Assembly (NCBI GenBank): GCA_036346205.1
Contig: JARFJB010002009.1
Coordinates: forward strand, 6,209,501 to 6,273,500
DNA length: 64,000 nt
Reading direction: 5' to 3'
Source of the DNA: Vesta saturnalis
Taxonomy: Eukaryota > Arthropoda > Insecta > Coleoptera > Lampyridae
Shown: in pieces, positions 43,520 through 55,039 of the stretch
Layout of the letters: every line of letters starts with the position of its first letter
Numbering within the stretch: the stretch's first letter is position 1
Translations under genes and position numbers: made by a program
The notes under the pieces: generated by a model
The model's database searches: none
Seen by the model: the letters and a program-made list of their open reading frames with translations, nothing else
What the model was told of the DNA's origin: nothing

Positions 43520-46090
43520 TATAACATATATTTCAAACCTAATTACACCGTCGAAATCTGCGTTAAAAATTCAATCGATACCAATTTTAACTTCTCGATG
43601 GCTTTAAAATAAGCGAGAGAAAAAATTCAATTTTCCAAAAAAAAAAACAAAGTTTATAACATGGTTATAACAATAATAAACCCTATATCTCTATATCTTC
43701 ACTCATAACCGAATGCTGAAAAATTATAAATGAATGGAACCCTGTACACATATATTTTCCAATATTATCAACGGCGCTAAATTCAACCTTGAAATAAATG
43801 AACCAATAGTTTAAATGTAAATGAAATATTATTGAAACATTGGCTAGTAACTGTTACATTAGCACATGGCGATAGAAGTATCATAATTTTTTTATTTTAT
43901 TTATCAACTATGGGTTAATTAGTTCGTAATTAAGTAAACTGAAAAAATATTTTGATATGGTGTAAACAAACCAGTGTCGTGATTCTTACAAATTTACCGT
44001 TTATTGATTTATGATTGACTTCTGCTTATAACGATTAGAGTAGATTGAACTTGAAGCATGTAATGAGCTCCGTGCCCTATAAAAATCTAAACGCACGCGT
44101 GACAAAATATTTTATTCACGAAAAAAAGAATTAATTGTATCAAAATGTACACACAGTAGACTTCGGTAGCTTTTGATGGGGGCGGCAATGTCTAGTTATG
44201 CTAGTCAGAGGCTGCTTAGGCGCTACCAGGGATGTGGTAGGTCTGGACCTCTAAGGGCGTCTCCGCGTTTTAGACGTGGTCCGGGGTGATAATTTAGGGA
44301 TCGGCGATATGGATGAATAAATAAATACACGCCTTATTTCACTAAAATAAAATACATATTTATCTAAGATTGAAAAACTATACTGCCATTTATACAGTAG
44401 CGGTAAAATTTATGATACTAATTCAATTCAATCTACAACTATTCTCAAAGCGATTATTTATCAATAAAAAAGTATTGAAGAAGCGCAAAATCAAGTACAC
44501 AACATAATTAATTAGCAATTCCACACATCTTAGGTGGATTTCAAAACGCAACAAGATGATGTAGGTCGGTATTACTTAATTAAATAACTTTGGTATTTAG
44601 TTATGGTGGGAGTTTCGAAAGCTCCTGAAACTAACATCTGAATTAGGAACGTTATATCTTGTTTTAATTAATTTAAATTAATTAACGATGTTTTATAATA
44701 ATATAAATATGCAATATTATCTCAAGACGGTTGATACAAAACGTTCACTTTGTGCACAAAAAAATTAATTACTTTGCCAAAGATTCAAATATAACGGTTT
44801 GAAATATCTCTATCAAGCTACACTTTTACAAAAACTACAGAAGTGGGTATTTCTGTTGACACTTATTTGATGTGAGTTTTAAATGTATTCTTAAAGATAA
44901 TACTGACTCTTGGTTTCGGTTGATAGCAATTTCCATACTCTAGTGTTCAGATTTTAGATTATCTTATGCTGTAGAAATTAATTTTAAAACTTAATTATTA
45001 AGACATTTCAGTAGCAGTTGAAGAAGCCAGTCGAGAAAGGGGCCAATTACAACATTCAGGTTATATGAAACTCGTTTAAACGCTGTAGGAGTTACGATGT
45101 TGATTTACAGAAATCAAACTATAATACCAATTTCTTCCTAAAATAAAGTAGCTATTTATTGGTGCCGAAACTATTAATATAACGACAACTTATTTTAAAT
45201 TACACTGATTAGTCAATACGTTCCAATTTTATATATATGGGAATTACGACGGATATTATGCTTAAATTTAACTGCGACCTTTAACAATTCATAAGAATGA
45301 ATTCGTTACTTTTGATTTTGATACTATCTTTGCATATAATTATTATTTAGGAAAGAATTTTCTAACCATAATTTTTATTTTGGTGTGATATATTGACATA
45401 TTTGTATTAATTTCATCTTTGTACTTAGCTTCAAAACAGACGCATTCACTGAACTAAAAATATAAGTTGATACTTCAAATAGTTAACGTATATTTTAAAA
45501 ATAATTGCACTATAGAAATCTCCGTAAAATGTGGCATCGTTCGTTTGCCAGCACAGTGTTGCTGACTTCGATTCAAAAACGTATCTTAGAAACGAAGTAG
45601 GCTATGATAATTAGGAAGACGCTATGGTTCATTTGGCAAAAGAAATGGCATAGTATTACGAAAATCTTCTCCTCTATTTTTACTCATAACCGAGATGCCC
45701 TGAAAACCATAAAAATGGGATACACTGTACGCTACTATTCTATGATTAACCTTGAGTCTGTATCAGATTAGAACGCCGTGTTTGAAAAATGAATGGATAG
45801 CACGTTGGACACATATTAATAACTACGCATTTGCAGTTTTTACTAAATTATTCATTGTGACTCATTTTTTTGCTAATATTAAAAGTATACTATCAATCCT
45901 TTTGAAAATTTCAAGAAAACCTGCAAAAAAATACATTTTTTTAACAAGTGCTTTCTATTGGCTACTATGAGAAGTACAGAAAAATAGGTTATAGCGCTTA
46001 AATAGAGGAGGGAATGCTTTTTTCGACTAGACTAAGTTTGTTACCTTTAGTTAAGCAAACAATTTAATTGTTTTTTTCAAACACAAGTTT
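43520..46090. other. no recognised gene
   Basis: AT-rich throughout except a GC-rich patch at 44165-44290. That patch has a 37-codon frame beginning MGAAMSSYASQRLLRRYQGC whose nature I do not recognise. Segments near 43690-43760 and 45680-45740 share ACTCATAACCGA and may be another old short repeat. Confidence 0.35.
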
Positions 46091-46099
46091 GCGCTTCTG

Positions 46100-46402
46100 C
46101 CACCTCTTTATCAATTCAACTGGTAGACTAAAAAATCTTAAACAAAAAACATTCTTAAATTTTCGGCAAATTCAATTCGGATGCCTTTGTTGTACTTTTT
46201 TTAACTCAACACCTTTTGTAGATAAACTTGATTTTCGAATTTAATGTACCTATTCTCTCCCTAGCGGCCGTATTACGAACTTGATACTTACATCCAACTT
46301 TTTCTCATATGCATTTTTATTATATTTTTCCCCAAAGCTCTGCGATAATCTATTAGCAACATACGGCCGCTGGCCGACATTAGTTGGACGCCCGGTATAT
46401 TA
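46100..46402. repeat. MITE-like repeat with CCGGGCGTCC end
   Basis: It ends CGGCCGCTGGCCGACATTAG followed by TTGGACGCCCGGTATA, the kind of border seen on mariner-related short elements here (compare TTAAGGCTGACCACCGGCC at 30172). CTAGCGGCCG at 46263 lies inside. The left border was not found. Confidence 0.35.
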
Positions 46403-46429
46403 GATCCGAGAAAAGGAAAATTCTGACCG

Positions 46430-46615
46430 CTGACGAAAAACGTAATGTTCTCTGAGGACGTTTTCGAAAATGTTACATCACTTCATTGGTGGACATCCAG
46501 AAACAACAGATGAAATAATTAAAAATTTGTGTTACATTAGAAAGTTTCATCTGTCTCTGTAGAAAGAGTATTCTTTGCATTTGGACTAGTTCGTTCCAAA
46601 CTGAGGAACACTACT
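46430..46615 (+). pseudogene. hAT transposase C-terminal (dimerisation) fragment
   Basis: The plus strand reads SVSVERVFFAFGLVRSKLRN (about 46551-46612), the conserved C-terminal hAT dimerisation block (S.ERVFS..GL..S..RN). Traces of preceding codons reach back to about 46430. Everything upstream, including catalytic residues, is gone. It differs from the hAT inside 49551-52256. An AT-rich tandem array begins immediately after it. Confidence 0.6.
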
Positions 46616-48110
46616 ATTTCTTTATTACTATTGTAATGAAAATAATTAAACATTATGTTAGGTTTTAAATGAAGGCTTGTTTTCGGATAGTATAATTTTC
46701 CTTTAAATGATTTTAATGAATGATCTAAAAAAAGTCACTTGATTTAAATCATGATTTAATCAGATTTAAATAAATAAAAAAGCGGGAAAACTAGCGTTAC
46801 TTTATAAATATTATATAGAAAATAATAATTATGTTACGCTTTAATAAAGGCCTTTTTCGAATAGTATAATTTTTGTTTAAAGTATTTTAATTAGTGATTT
46901 AAGAAAAACCACGATTTAAATTATGAATGACTTAATCAGAGATTTAAAAATCAATTACAATGCGGAAAACTGTTTCTTAATGAATATTATAATGAAAACA
47001 ATTTACAATTATGTTAGGTTTATAATAAAGTCTTCTTTTCCAATAGTATAATGTTTTTAATCAATGTTTTTAAAAAATCATTCCTTTTAAATTATGATTT
47101 AATCATAAATTTAAATCACTAAGAGGCGAGAAAGCTAATGTTTCGTAATAAAGATTATAATAAAAATAATTAATAATTATGTCGTTTTTAATAATGGCTT
47201 CTTTTCGAATAGTGTAATTATTATTTTAATTTTTTTTATCAGTAATTTAAAAAAATCGCGATTTAAATTATGAATAACTTGATCATTAAAGATTTAAATC
47301 AATTAAAATTGGGAAAACTAATATTCCTTTATAATATTATAATAAAAATAATTAATAATGAATTAATTTAACCAGACATTTAAATCAATTAAAAGGCTGG
47401 AATTTTCATTTAAATGATTTAAAAAGTCACTTGATTTAAATCATGATTTAGTCAGAGATTTACATCAATTATAGGTCGGGAAAAATTGTGTTCCGTAAGA
47501 TATATTATAATGAAAATAATTAAGAATATTGCTGTTTTTAGTAAAGACTTTTTTTCGGATAGTGTAATTTTCATTTAAATAATTTTAATCAATGTTTTAA
47601 AATAATCATTTGATTTAAATCATGATGTAATTAGAAGTTTAAATTAAAAGACGGGAAAAGTAGTGTCCCTTTATAAATATTTTAATGAAAATAATTAATA
47701 GTTACGGTTTCTTTTGGAATAGCATAATTTTTGTTTAAATGATATTGATCAATGGTTTAAAAATCACTTGATTCAAATCAGTGATTTAAATGAATTAAAA
47801 TGCAGGAAAATTAATGTTCCTGTATAAATATTATAATGAAAATAATTAATAATTAGAGCAAGTATATAAAAAGGGTTCTTTTGAAATAGGATGACTTTCA
47901 TTTAAATGATTTTAATCAATGGTTTAAACAATCACGTGATTTTAATCATCAATGAATTTAATGAATTAAAATGCAGGAAAACTAGTGTTCCTTTATAAAA
48001 ATTACAATGAAAATAATTAATTGTTATGGCAAGTATTAAATGAAGACTTGTTTTCGAATGGCACAATATTCATTAAATGATTTTAATCAATGGTTTAAGA
48101 AAATCACATG
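46616..48110. repeat. AT-rich tandem array, period about 150-185 bp, about nine units
   Basis: TGAAAATAATTAA-type boxes recur at about 46636, 46818, 47000, 47160, 47344, 47512, 47686, 47838 and 48007. Each unit also has a TTTTCGAATAGTATAATTT-like box, a TTTAAATGATTTTAATCAATG box and a CACTTGATTTAAATCATGAT box. The units are well diverged, so the array is old. Confidence 0.85.
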
Positions 48111-49348
48111 ATTATTAAAAGCAAAATGATTTAACTATTCCAATGTTGCGTACATCAGTAAAAAGAAACAACTATAATATTATCACTAATGGCGTATTCC
48201 ATTATATCGTACTTTAAGTGTGTTTGATTGCTTTCATTCCTTAAAATCAACTTTGCAAAGCAGCACTTGAACTTTTACATGAGTAAACTGTACACCCTAA
48301 TTTTTAATCCAAAGATGTAGTCTTCCCCTTACTAAATGGTCTAAGCACTCTTAAGTCATCAACTTGCGATAATACGAGAAAACGTAAGTGCAAATACTCA
48401 GCGTTAGGTAGAAATGGAGTAATTTAAAATTTAGCAAATTGCCTTTATTCTTTTTGTTGTTTCACAGATATAATATGTAAAAATGCTAAATATAATTATA
48501 ATTTTCACTTTTTTCTTATTTGGTCAATCGCATTCGTTATAAAGTGAAGCGCAGAAAACGTTATGTTTAATTATGACAAGGAATGCAGTCTCAGGAGGTT
48601 CGTTAACATTTCTATCTGCAATTATAATGAATACGTAAGTGATGCTTGCTTATTAAAAAAAAAATGTTTTCAGTGTTTTATTTCATTGTTCTCAAATTAA
48701 GGATTATACGTTTTGATGGGTAATTAAAGTGAGTTGTGTTTTTAAAATGCTTTTCTGGTGTTTTGAAGTATTACTATTGTTAGTAGAGTCGCTCTTATGA
48801 GAGTTGCCACTCAACCAGTAAAAACAGCGGATAACTAAAGAGGGATAAATTGATGTTGTCCCATTACGACGGGAAGGAAAACTGGATGAAATGTTGAGGG
48901 TTCGCTGTATAGAGCCAAAAGGGAAATACGAAATAATGTCAACAATAACTAGATGTGTTTCGTTCCGTAAGGGTTTGTGATTATATAGACTACAAGGACG
49001 AAGAGTAATTTTCATTTTCCGCACTAACATAATACAATTAATTTCGATGATAGTTTTAGACCTGGCTAGAGAAGCATTTGTTTGATTAGTTACGATAGTT
49101 ACAATACAATCAAATTATTTAATTTAAAATCGTCCACACTCAGGTAGTGCGCAATTATATGGATTGGTTTCAGTAACTAATGAACTTTTTTTTTGCTTCT
49201 TTGTTACGCTAATGCCGGACGCCATTTTTTTTTGTAGACATTTTCTGAAAGTGTATGCCACTACACGATGTAAAAAATGTTTCTTCATAATCTACAATAA
49301 AATATCTAAGCTTACTAGTGGGTGATAACTCTAAAAGTTCGCGGTTAA
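48111..49348. other. no recognised gene; one unexplained open frame
   Basis: A 108-codon minus-strand frame (48704-49030) contains THLVIVDIISYFPFGSIQRT. I do not recognise it, and no repeat or motif supports it. The rest is AT-rich without features. Confidence 0.25.
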
Positions 49349-49803
49349 CCCTCCTATTGTGTTCGGGTCAATGTGACCCAATCACGTTCTTCTAATGTGC
49401 ATAATTCGTTAATTTATTTAAATATTTCATTACCACTGCATGAATTTTATTTCATTGCTCTAATAACGGTGTACCTAGATTGATAATAGAAAATTATAAT
49501 TCGTTTTTTTAAATGCATTTGTTACACTCACTGTGTTTGGGGCTATATGTAGGGTGACCATATTTATTTTCAGAAAAATAAGTACAGAAATAAAAAGTAA
49601 CAAAAAGTTGTATTAGGAATAGATAAAAACGGACAAATCAAAGAACTAAATGTAGAGTGACATAGCCAAGCATCAAAATGAGAATAAAAAATAAAATAAT
49701 TTTTAATGACACATGCATATACATAATATATGTACCTATATTCCTATATTAGAAAAAATACAAACACATAAAATACTCTGGCAGAAATGTGTAATGTTAT
49801 TAA

Positions 49804-51717
49804 TTATTTTGACGTGCCTGCAACGCCATCAGTGGGGTCACCTTTGTGCCAATCGTATTTTTGAGAGCTTAGGATAGATTCCAAAATTTGCTTTCTGGTC
49901 TTCAAAAACTGGAACATTTCACTGCAAGTCTCATCGAAGTTTGTGTACACTTGCATCACAGCTTCTAGTGTCGATATTTTCATTTGCGATTTTTCTGCAC
50001 TCCAGTAGTTATTAATATTAGAGAATAGTCGCTCAATTGACGCACTTGTTCCAGGAAGACAAAAAATAAACTGACATAAAATCTCACAATTTTTGAAATC
50101 TTCACTTGATCCAGACCCTTGATTCCATTTAAATACTTCAACCCATCGATCTTCGGTAGCTATATTTTTCGAGTTCCACTCGGCAATTTTATCTTCTGAC
50201 AGTTTAGCTTGTAATAGACTAACTTCATCGAAGAGTTCGTCCGCATTCAGTGTCGAACCCAAGTAGTCTTTAAAAGCAGCACATGAACACAAAATTTTAT
50301 TCCATGAAACTTGCTTTCTCAAATTTATCCATTCAAAGAGCCTTAATTCATTTAAATTTGTACTCCAATTCTTCAAGTAACTCACACAATTTGAATAAAA
50401 TAATCTAACCTGTGAGTCGATAGTTTAAACTACCTTCCCAATTGTCAAGTTGTAAAAGGGATTCTCTTACTTTAAGCGGCAAAAATAATTCATTCAAACG
50501 ATTTTCAAGCTTATTTTGAAGATCGAAATACTCTAGAGCGGGCTCTATTGCGCATATTTTGTTACCCTCTACCTTTAATATGACTTTGTGAAACAGAGAA
50601 GCAATGTTGTGTACAAACCACATCCAAATTTCGCTGGTGCGGCACTCAAAAAATTGCTTCAAAATCATTGGACAATTTTCAATAGACAAAAAGTATGCTT
50701 TCAACGGTTCGTACATTTGTAGAATTCGTTCAATTGCGGGCATCAGACTTAAAAATCTTGTTTTAGAAAATGATAACATCTTTTTGTATTCAACATTAAC
50801 AAAGTCGCAGAATTGTTTAAGTTGATTTACTCTCACTGTATAAATATAGAAATGCTTAAATAACTTAACAACAATAACCTCAACGTCAATTCGTAAGACG
50901 TCCGTAGCATTTTGTACGCAATTGTTCAAAATGTGTGCAACACAACCAATGCCAACCAGAGGTTTGCCACGAGAAGCATTCAATTTTGCAAATAGGTTGT
51001 TCACTCCTTTCTTTTCATTCCAAAATTTGTATTGGTATTATCAGCAGCTAATCCAATACACTTGTCCACTAAATTGTGGATTTTCAAAGTATTAAACACA
51101 TAACTATTTAACTGTTCTGATGTTTCACCAGGTAAGTCTTGCAACTGAAGTAATTTCACTTGAATACCTTTTTCACAATTAAAGTATCTCACCAACAAAG
51201 GTACTATTTTAATTTCTTTGTGGTTGGACGAATCGATCATGATGCTAACAAAATGTGCTTTGTGTAGATCAAGTTCCAATCGCAACTGGGATTCTTTAGC
51301 AAAACATTTTTACAATGGCTTCAGTTTTGGTTCGAGCTGCCATAAATTTGGGCTCAAACATGTTCGCTATTAGCTTTGATGTGCAATCCAAAGATCTAAA
51401 ACTCTGCTGATGCTTGATCGTATGATACGCGAAAGTACCTTCCTTGGCTGCAATTAACATATTTTCAGAGCTGAAGTTTTCACTTTTGAAAAAGTGTTTA
51501 GTGTAGCGCTTTTAGACTTCGTATTTGCAGCTAATGTATGCTTTTTCTTGGTTAGATGAGCCTTAATATTGCTGCGACCACTGTTGGAAATATCAACATC
51601 ACTTCTACAAATTTCAAAGTACACAATATGCGGACTCAATTTATTTTTTATTTTCATAAACGGATATTCTTTCTGTAACTCCAAATTAAAATGACACTTT
51701 CTTCGAGGCGGTGCCAT
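49804..51717 (-). pseudogene. hAT transposase (KIAA1586-like type), few disruptions
   Basis: The likely start is at 51717 (MAPPRRKCHFNLELQKEYPF), just inside a longer upstream frame. A BED-type zinc-finger region follows (FEICRSDVDISNSGRSNIKA then HLTKKKH; its first Cys is missing). A one-base shift lies near 51460 and another near 51290. The catalytic core has SIMIDSSNHKEIKIVP (about 51245, first Asp), GLAADNTNTNFG (about 51040, second Asp) and VGIGCVAHILNNCVQ (about 50960). The C-terminal dimerisation block is LPGTSASIERLFSNINNYW (about 50060-50005), ending at 49804. A stop and shift lie at about 51003 and 50400. Roughly 630 residues would be normal length. Probably inactive, but only slightly damaged. 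Confidence 0.85.
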
Positions 51718-51904
51718 GTTTACGCAAATAATGCACAAGTAGGTAACTGAAATCAAACGACGTTGCTTTTTAGTAAGCGAAACCAGCACAGAAAACCAGA
51801 CTGCATTCAACAAAAACAATTAACAAATAATATGTTCGCTTGCTGTCGAACGGTAGAACTCGTGTAGAATTGAACTTGTTTAGTCTTAGTCCGAGCGCTG
51901 TCGC

Positions 51905-52034
51905 TATTTATATGCGGCTCGCTAAACTTCGCTTCCATTCTCGCACGTTCCAGTCGCGGAGTGTTCTGGGCCGTGCGTCTAGGATAATCGAGGGCGGACT
52001 GGAACGTTCGGGAAACAAACTACGCGAACATTCT
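51905..52034 (-). promoter_or_regulatory. heat-shock-type promoter within the hAT element
   Basis: On the minus strand, pointing to the transposase, lie heat-shock-element modules. GAATGTTC is at 52033-52026. A perfect three-module TTCCCGAACGTTC is at 52014-52002. A proximal three-module site with one mismatch (GAACGTGCGAGAA) is at 51950-51938. A TATA box (TATAAATA, 51912-51905) follows about 25 bp later, and then a leader of about 150 nt to the start at 51717. The layout is that of insect Hsp70-type promoters. The consensus nGAAnnTTCnnGAAn is established knowledge; the function here is inferred. Confidence 0.6.
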
Positions 52035-52734
52035 CAACAACTTCTTAACGACGTTATTGCATCATGATCAGTGAATCACCGATAAGCATTCTTTTTAAAT
52101 AAAAAATAAATATTTTGGTATACCTATTTGCGATATTTGCATCTTCAAGAAAAAGAAAGTACATTTTAGTGTACTTCATGCTTCTATTAAGGACCTTAGG
52201 ACACTGGCAGAAAAGAAAGTACTGTCCTACTAAAATAAGTACGTATGGTCACTGTAGCTATATGACCCGGTGATTTGTGTGGTTCAAATTAGAAGAACGA
52301 GAAGCAGATTATTATCATAGACGAATGCATTTTATTAGTTTTGTTTTATTCTCATAAATATAAATAACTTACATAACATTGCCACAGTATTGCGCATATT
52401 GCATGCGTTATTTGCGTACCGTAAACAAGTTTATTCCTGTCGAGACTTGTTTGTGGCTCCGCGTATAAATGCAGCCAGTCGACATCTGTGTTAGTTTCGT
52501 AGTAAATGTCAAACCTGATGCTATACTACAATAAGAAATACCTAATAATCGAAATTTATTATTGAGAATGTGTAGTGAGAGAGTACTTAACGGATAGTGA
52601 ACTTGAGAAACTTTTGTGTGTTTCTGATAGTTATTCTAATGCTTCTGAAGTAGGAGACCATTTGTCCGAAACCGAGATATATAATAGCGAATCGGATGAT
52701 AAAGTGGAAGCTACGATTTCAGATGGAAATGCCG

Positions 52735-53519
52735 GGTGTAAACCAAATAGCGCCCCCTGTAACTTTTGAACGGTTCGTTAGACTTTGTTCAAGTTTTGAT
52801 GGATTAAATTATAGCCAGTTTGAGATTTTTTTACATCAAAAAACAATATTACCGACTTCCGGTTTCATCGGAAATGACACAACAGCTGCAAATTTAAATG
52901 GAACAATCTGTATATTTTTATATGTTTGGATTCTACGGCTTCAAATACATACAGTTCATCTACCAAATGTCAACTCAAACGCCATTTTACTTTGACAGAG
53001 TCTGCTTCAGGAACATGTTGTGTTAATAAAAGAAAATTAAAAATTACTGCTTTATTTACGTAACGATCGTTTTACTAGTACTTGAAAGAGCTATTTAATA
53101 TACAGGGTGGCAACCCAGTTAAAAAAACCGTAATTTTTAAATTTGATCGTTAACAAACTTCACAAAAATTAATTATTAGGAAAAATAATATTGTGGTGTA
53201 CGTCAATTATCTACAATTTATATGACGTTATAATGATCTAAAATTAAAAAAAATAAAATTAAAATGGCACCTGAGTTGACATTTGACAGATAAACTGTAT
53301 GTATTTGAAGCCCTAGAATCCAAATATGTAAAAATATACAGGGTGTTCCATTTAAATCTTCAGCTTTTGCGCCATTTCCGGTGAAACCGGAAGTCGGCCA
53401 TATTGTTTTTTTATGTAAAAAATCTCAAACTGGCACAAATATAACCAACCAAAATTTGAACAAAATCTTATGACCCGTTAAAAAGTTACAGGGGTGGCCC
53501 CTATTTGATTTACACCCGG
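52735..53519. repeat. inverted-repeat (MITE-like) element inside piggyBac C
   Basis: GGGTGTAAACCAAATAGCGC at the left pairs with the reverse complement of the right end (GGGTGTAAATCAAATAGGGG). Pairing extends through CCCTGTAACTTTT, the CTTCCGGTTTCA palindrome and TTGACATTTG, giving arms of about 255 bp around a centre of about 270 bp. The centre contains ACAGGGTGGCAACCC (53103). It carries no gene. Confidence 0.85.
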
Positions 53520-53580
53520 TATAGTATGGAATGAAAAGACACCTTTGGTTTACACCCCGTATAGTATGGAATGAAAAGAC
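53509..53580. repeat. short tandem duplication at the MITE/piggyBac junction
   Basis: TTTACACCC(G/C)GTATAGT plus ATGGAATGAAAAGACA occurs twice in a row, about 38 bp apart. The second copy is the proper piggyBac coding sequence. Confidence 0.8.
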
Positions 53581-55039
53581 ATATCAATCGGGAGAGTTAT
53601 CAGCAGCAAATATTATTTCGTTGATTCCTGGACCAACAAGGTATGCTACGTCGCGAATAATTGATATAAAATCCGCGTACTTCTTATATTTCACACCTAA
53701 AATTGTAAACCAAATTTTGAGAATGTCAAATTTAGAAGGCAAAAGACTTTGTGGCGACACGTTTCACGAACTAACATTAGTTGAACTAGAAGCATATTTT
53801 GGCCTACTGTTTCTAGCTGGAGGGTATAACTCTCATCAACAGGCAACCGCCAGTCTGTGGGATGGAAATGTAGGTCGTCCAATATTCAGAGCAACGATGT
53901 TCCCTACAGCGATTTCATGTAATTGCACGAATAATTCGCTTTGACGATAAAAAACTCTACCACAACGACGTCAAACTGATAAATTAGCTCCCATACGGGA
54001 CTTGTGGGATGAATGGGTTGCAATTCTACCTAATCTCTATAATGTTCTCGGAAATGTAACAGTAGATGAGCAACTGGTACCTTTTAGACACCGTTGTCCT
54101 TTTACACAGTACATGGCGAATAAACCTGTTAAATACGGAGTCAAGTTTTGGACTTTATGCGATTCTGTCACTGCTTATGCATATAACATGCAAGTTTACC
54201 TCGGGAAAAAAGAAGGTGAACCTCCAGAGAGAGGTCAAGGTAAAAGAGTTGTGCTAGATCTTATTTATGGCCTAAAAGGTCACAATGTAACGTGTGATAA
54301 TTTTTTTACCTCGTACGATCTGGACCAGATGCTAATGAAAAGAAAAATAACCATGCTTGGCACTATTCGCAAAAATAAGCCTGAATTGCCAGCCAACAGG
54401 AAAGAAGTTCTTCTTCAAAATTTTACTTTACCAAGGACACGTCGATAGTTTCTTGTATTCTGAAACGTTTTAGATTACAACGAAACTTAAGGTGCTGTAG
54501 CCACGTTAGACAAGTTAATAATAACATACACATGCAGACGGCAAACTAAAAGATGGCCATTGACTATCTTTTACAATATCATGGTCGTTTCAGCTTACAA
54601 CGCTTATGTTCTGTGGTGCGAAGTAACCGACGATTTCTTGAAGAACTGGGTAATTCCTTGACCACTCCATTATTGCAGAAAAGAAAACGTCTCCCTCGAA
54701 GTATTCCTGCAGCTGAAATGGTTATAGAATCACGTTCTTCAACCAGTAATGCCAAAGTAAGGAACAATCAACCACAACTAAGCGTAAAATATGTAATTTT
54801 TGATCCTCTTCAAGTGATAATAAAACGAATATGGTATGTTGTAATTGCTCAAAATACCTATGTAAAGCTCATGTATATTACTACTGTCATGACTGTAACA
54901 AATACATGTGTATACCTGACTACTACGTTTTTCAGATGTTTTTAACATAACATTTATAATATGTAATAAAAATAAAATAACGTAATAAAATGTAATAAAT
55001 AATAAATTAGGTATTTAAAATTAGAATGTGGTTCCAATA

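Larger units (their letters stand above)
49551..52256 (-). mobile_element. hAT element, complete, with 8-bp target duplication
   Basis: The left terminus is TAGGGTGACCATATTTATTTT. The right terminus in reverse complement is TACAGTGACCATACGTACTT. The target duplication GCTATATG lies at 49543-49550 and 52257-52264. Excision restores continuous piggyBac subterminal sequence (GGGGCTATATGACCCGG). At 2706 bp it is full length for the family. The minus strand encodes the transposase. This is one of the best defined elements in the window. Confidence 0.93.
52568..54945 (+). pseudogene. piggyBac transposase of element C
   Basis: An acidic N-terminus begins near 52568. After a one-base shift it reads TDSELEKLLCVSDSY and HLSETEIYNSESDD, to 52733. 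A short inverted-repeat element (52735-53519) interrupts it. The frame resumes with FTPRIVWNEKTYQSGELSAA, LTLVELEAYFGLLFLAGGYN and, after a shift near 53945, LAPIRDLWDEWVAILPN. NVTVDEQLVPFRHRCPF (about 54055-54105, first catalytic Asp), NKPVKYGVKFWTL and NVTCDNFFTSYDLDQM (about 54285-54330, second Asp) follow. The expected third Asp block falls in a degraded stretch at 54450-54540. The end carries a Cys-rich motif (CNCSKYLCKAH and HDCNKYMC, about 54840-54910), the usual C-terminal zinc-binding domain. Confidence 0.82.

Noticed and set aside
46616..48110. CRISPR-like array
   Set aside because: The repeats are long (150-185 bp), AT-rich and diverged, with no short constant repeats and spacers, and the DNA is from a eukaryote.
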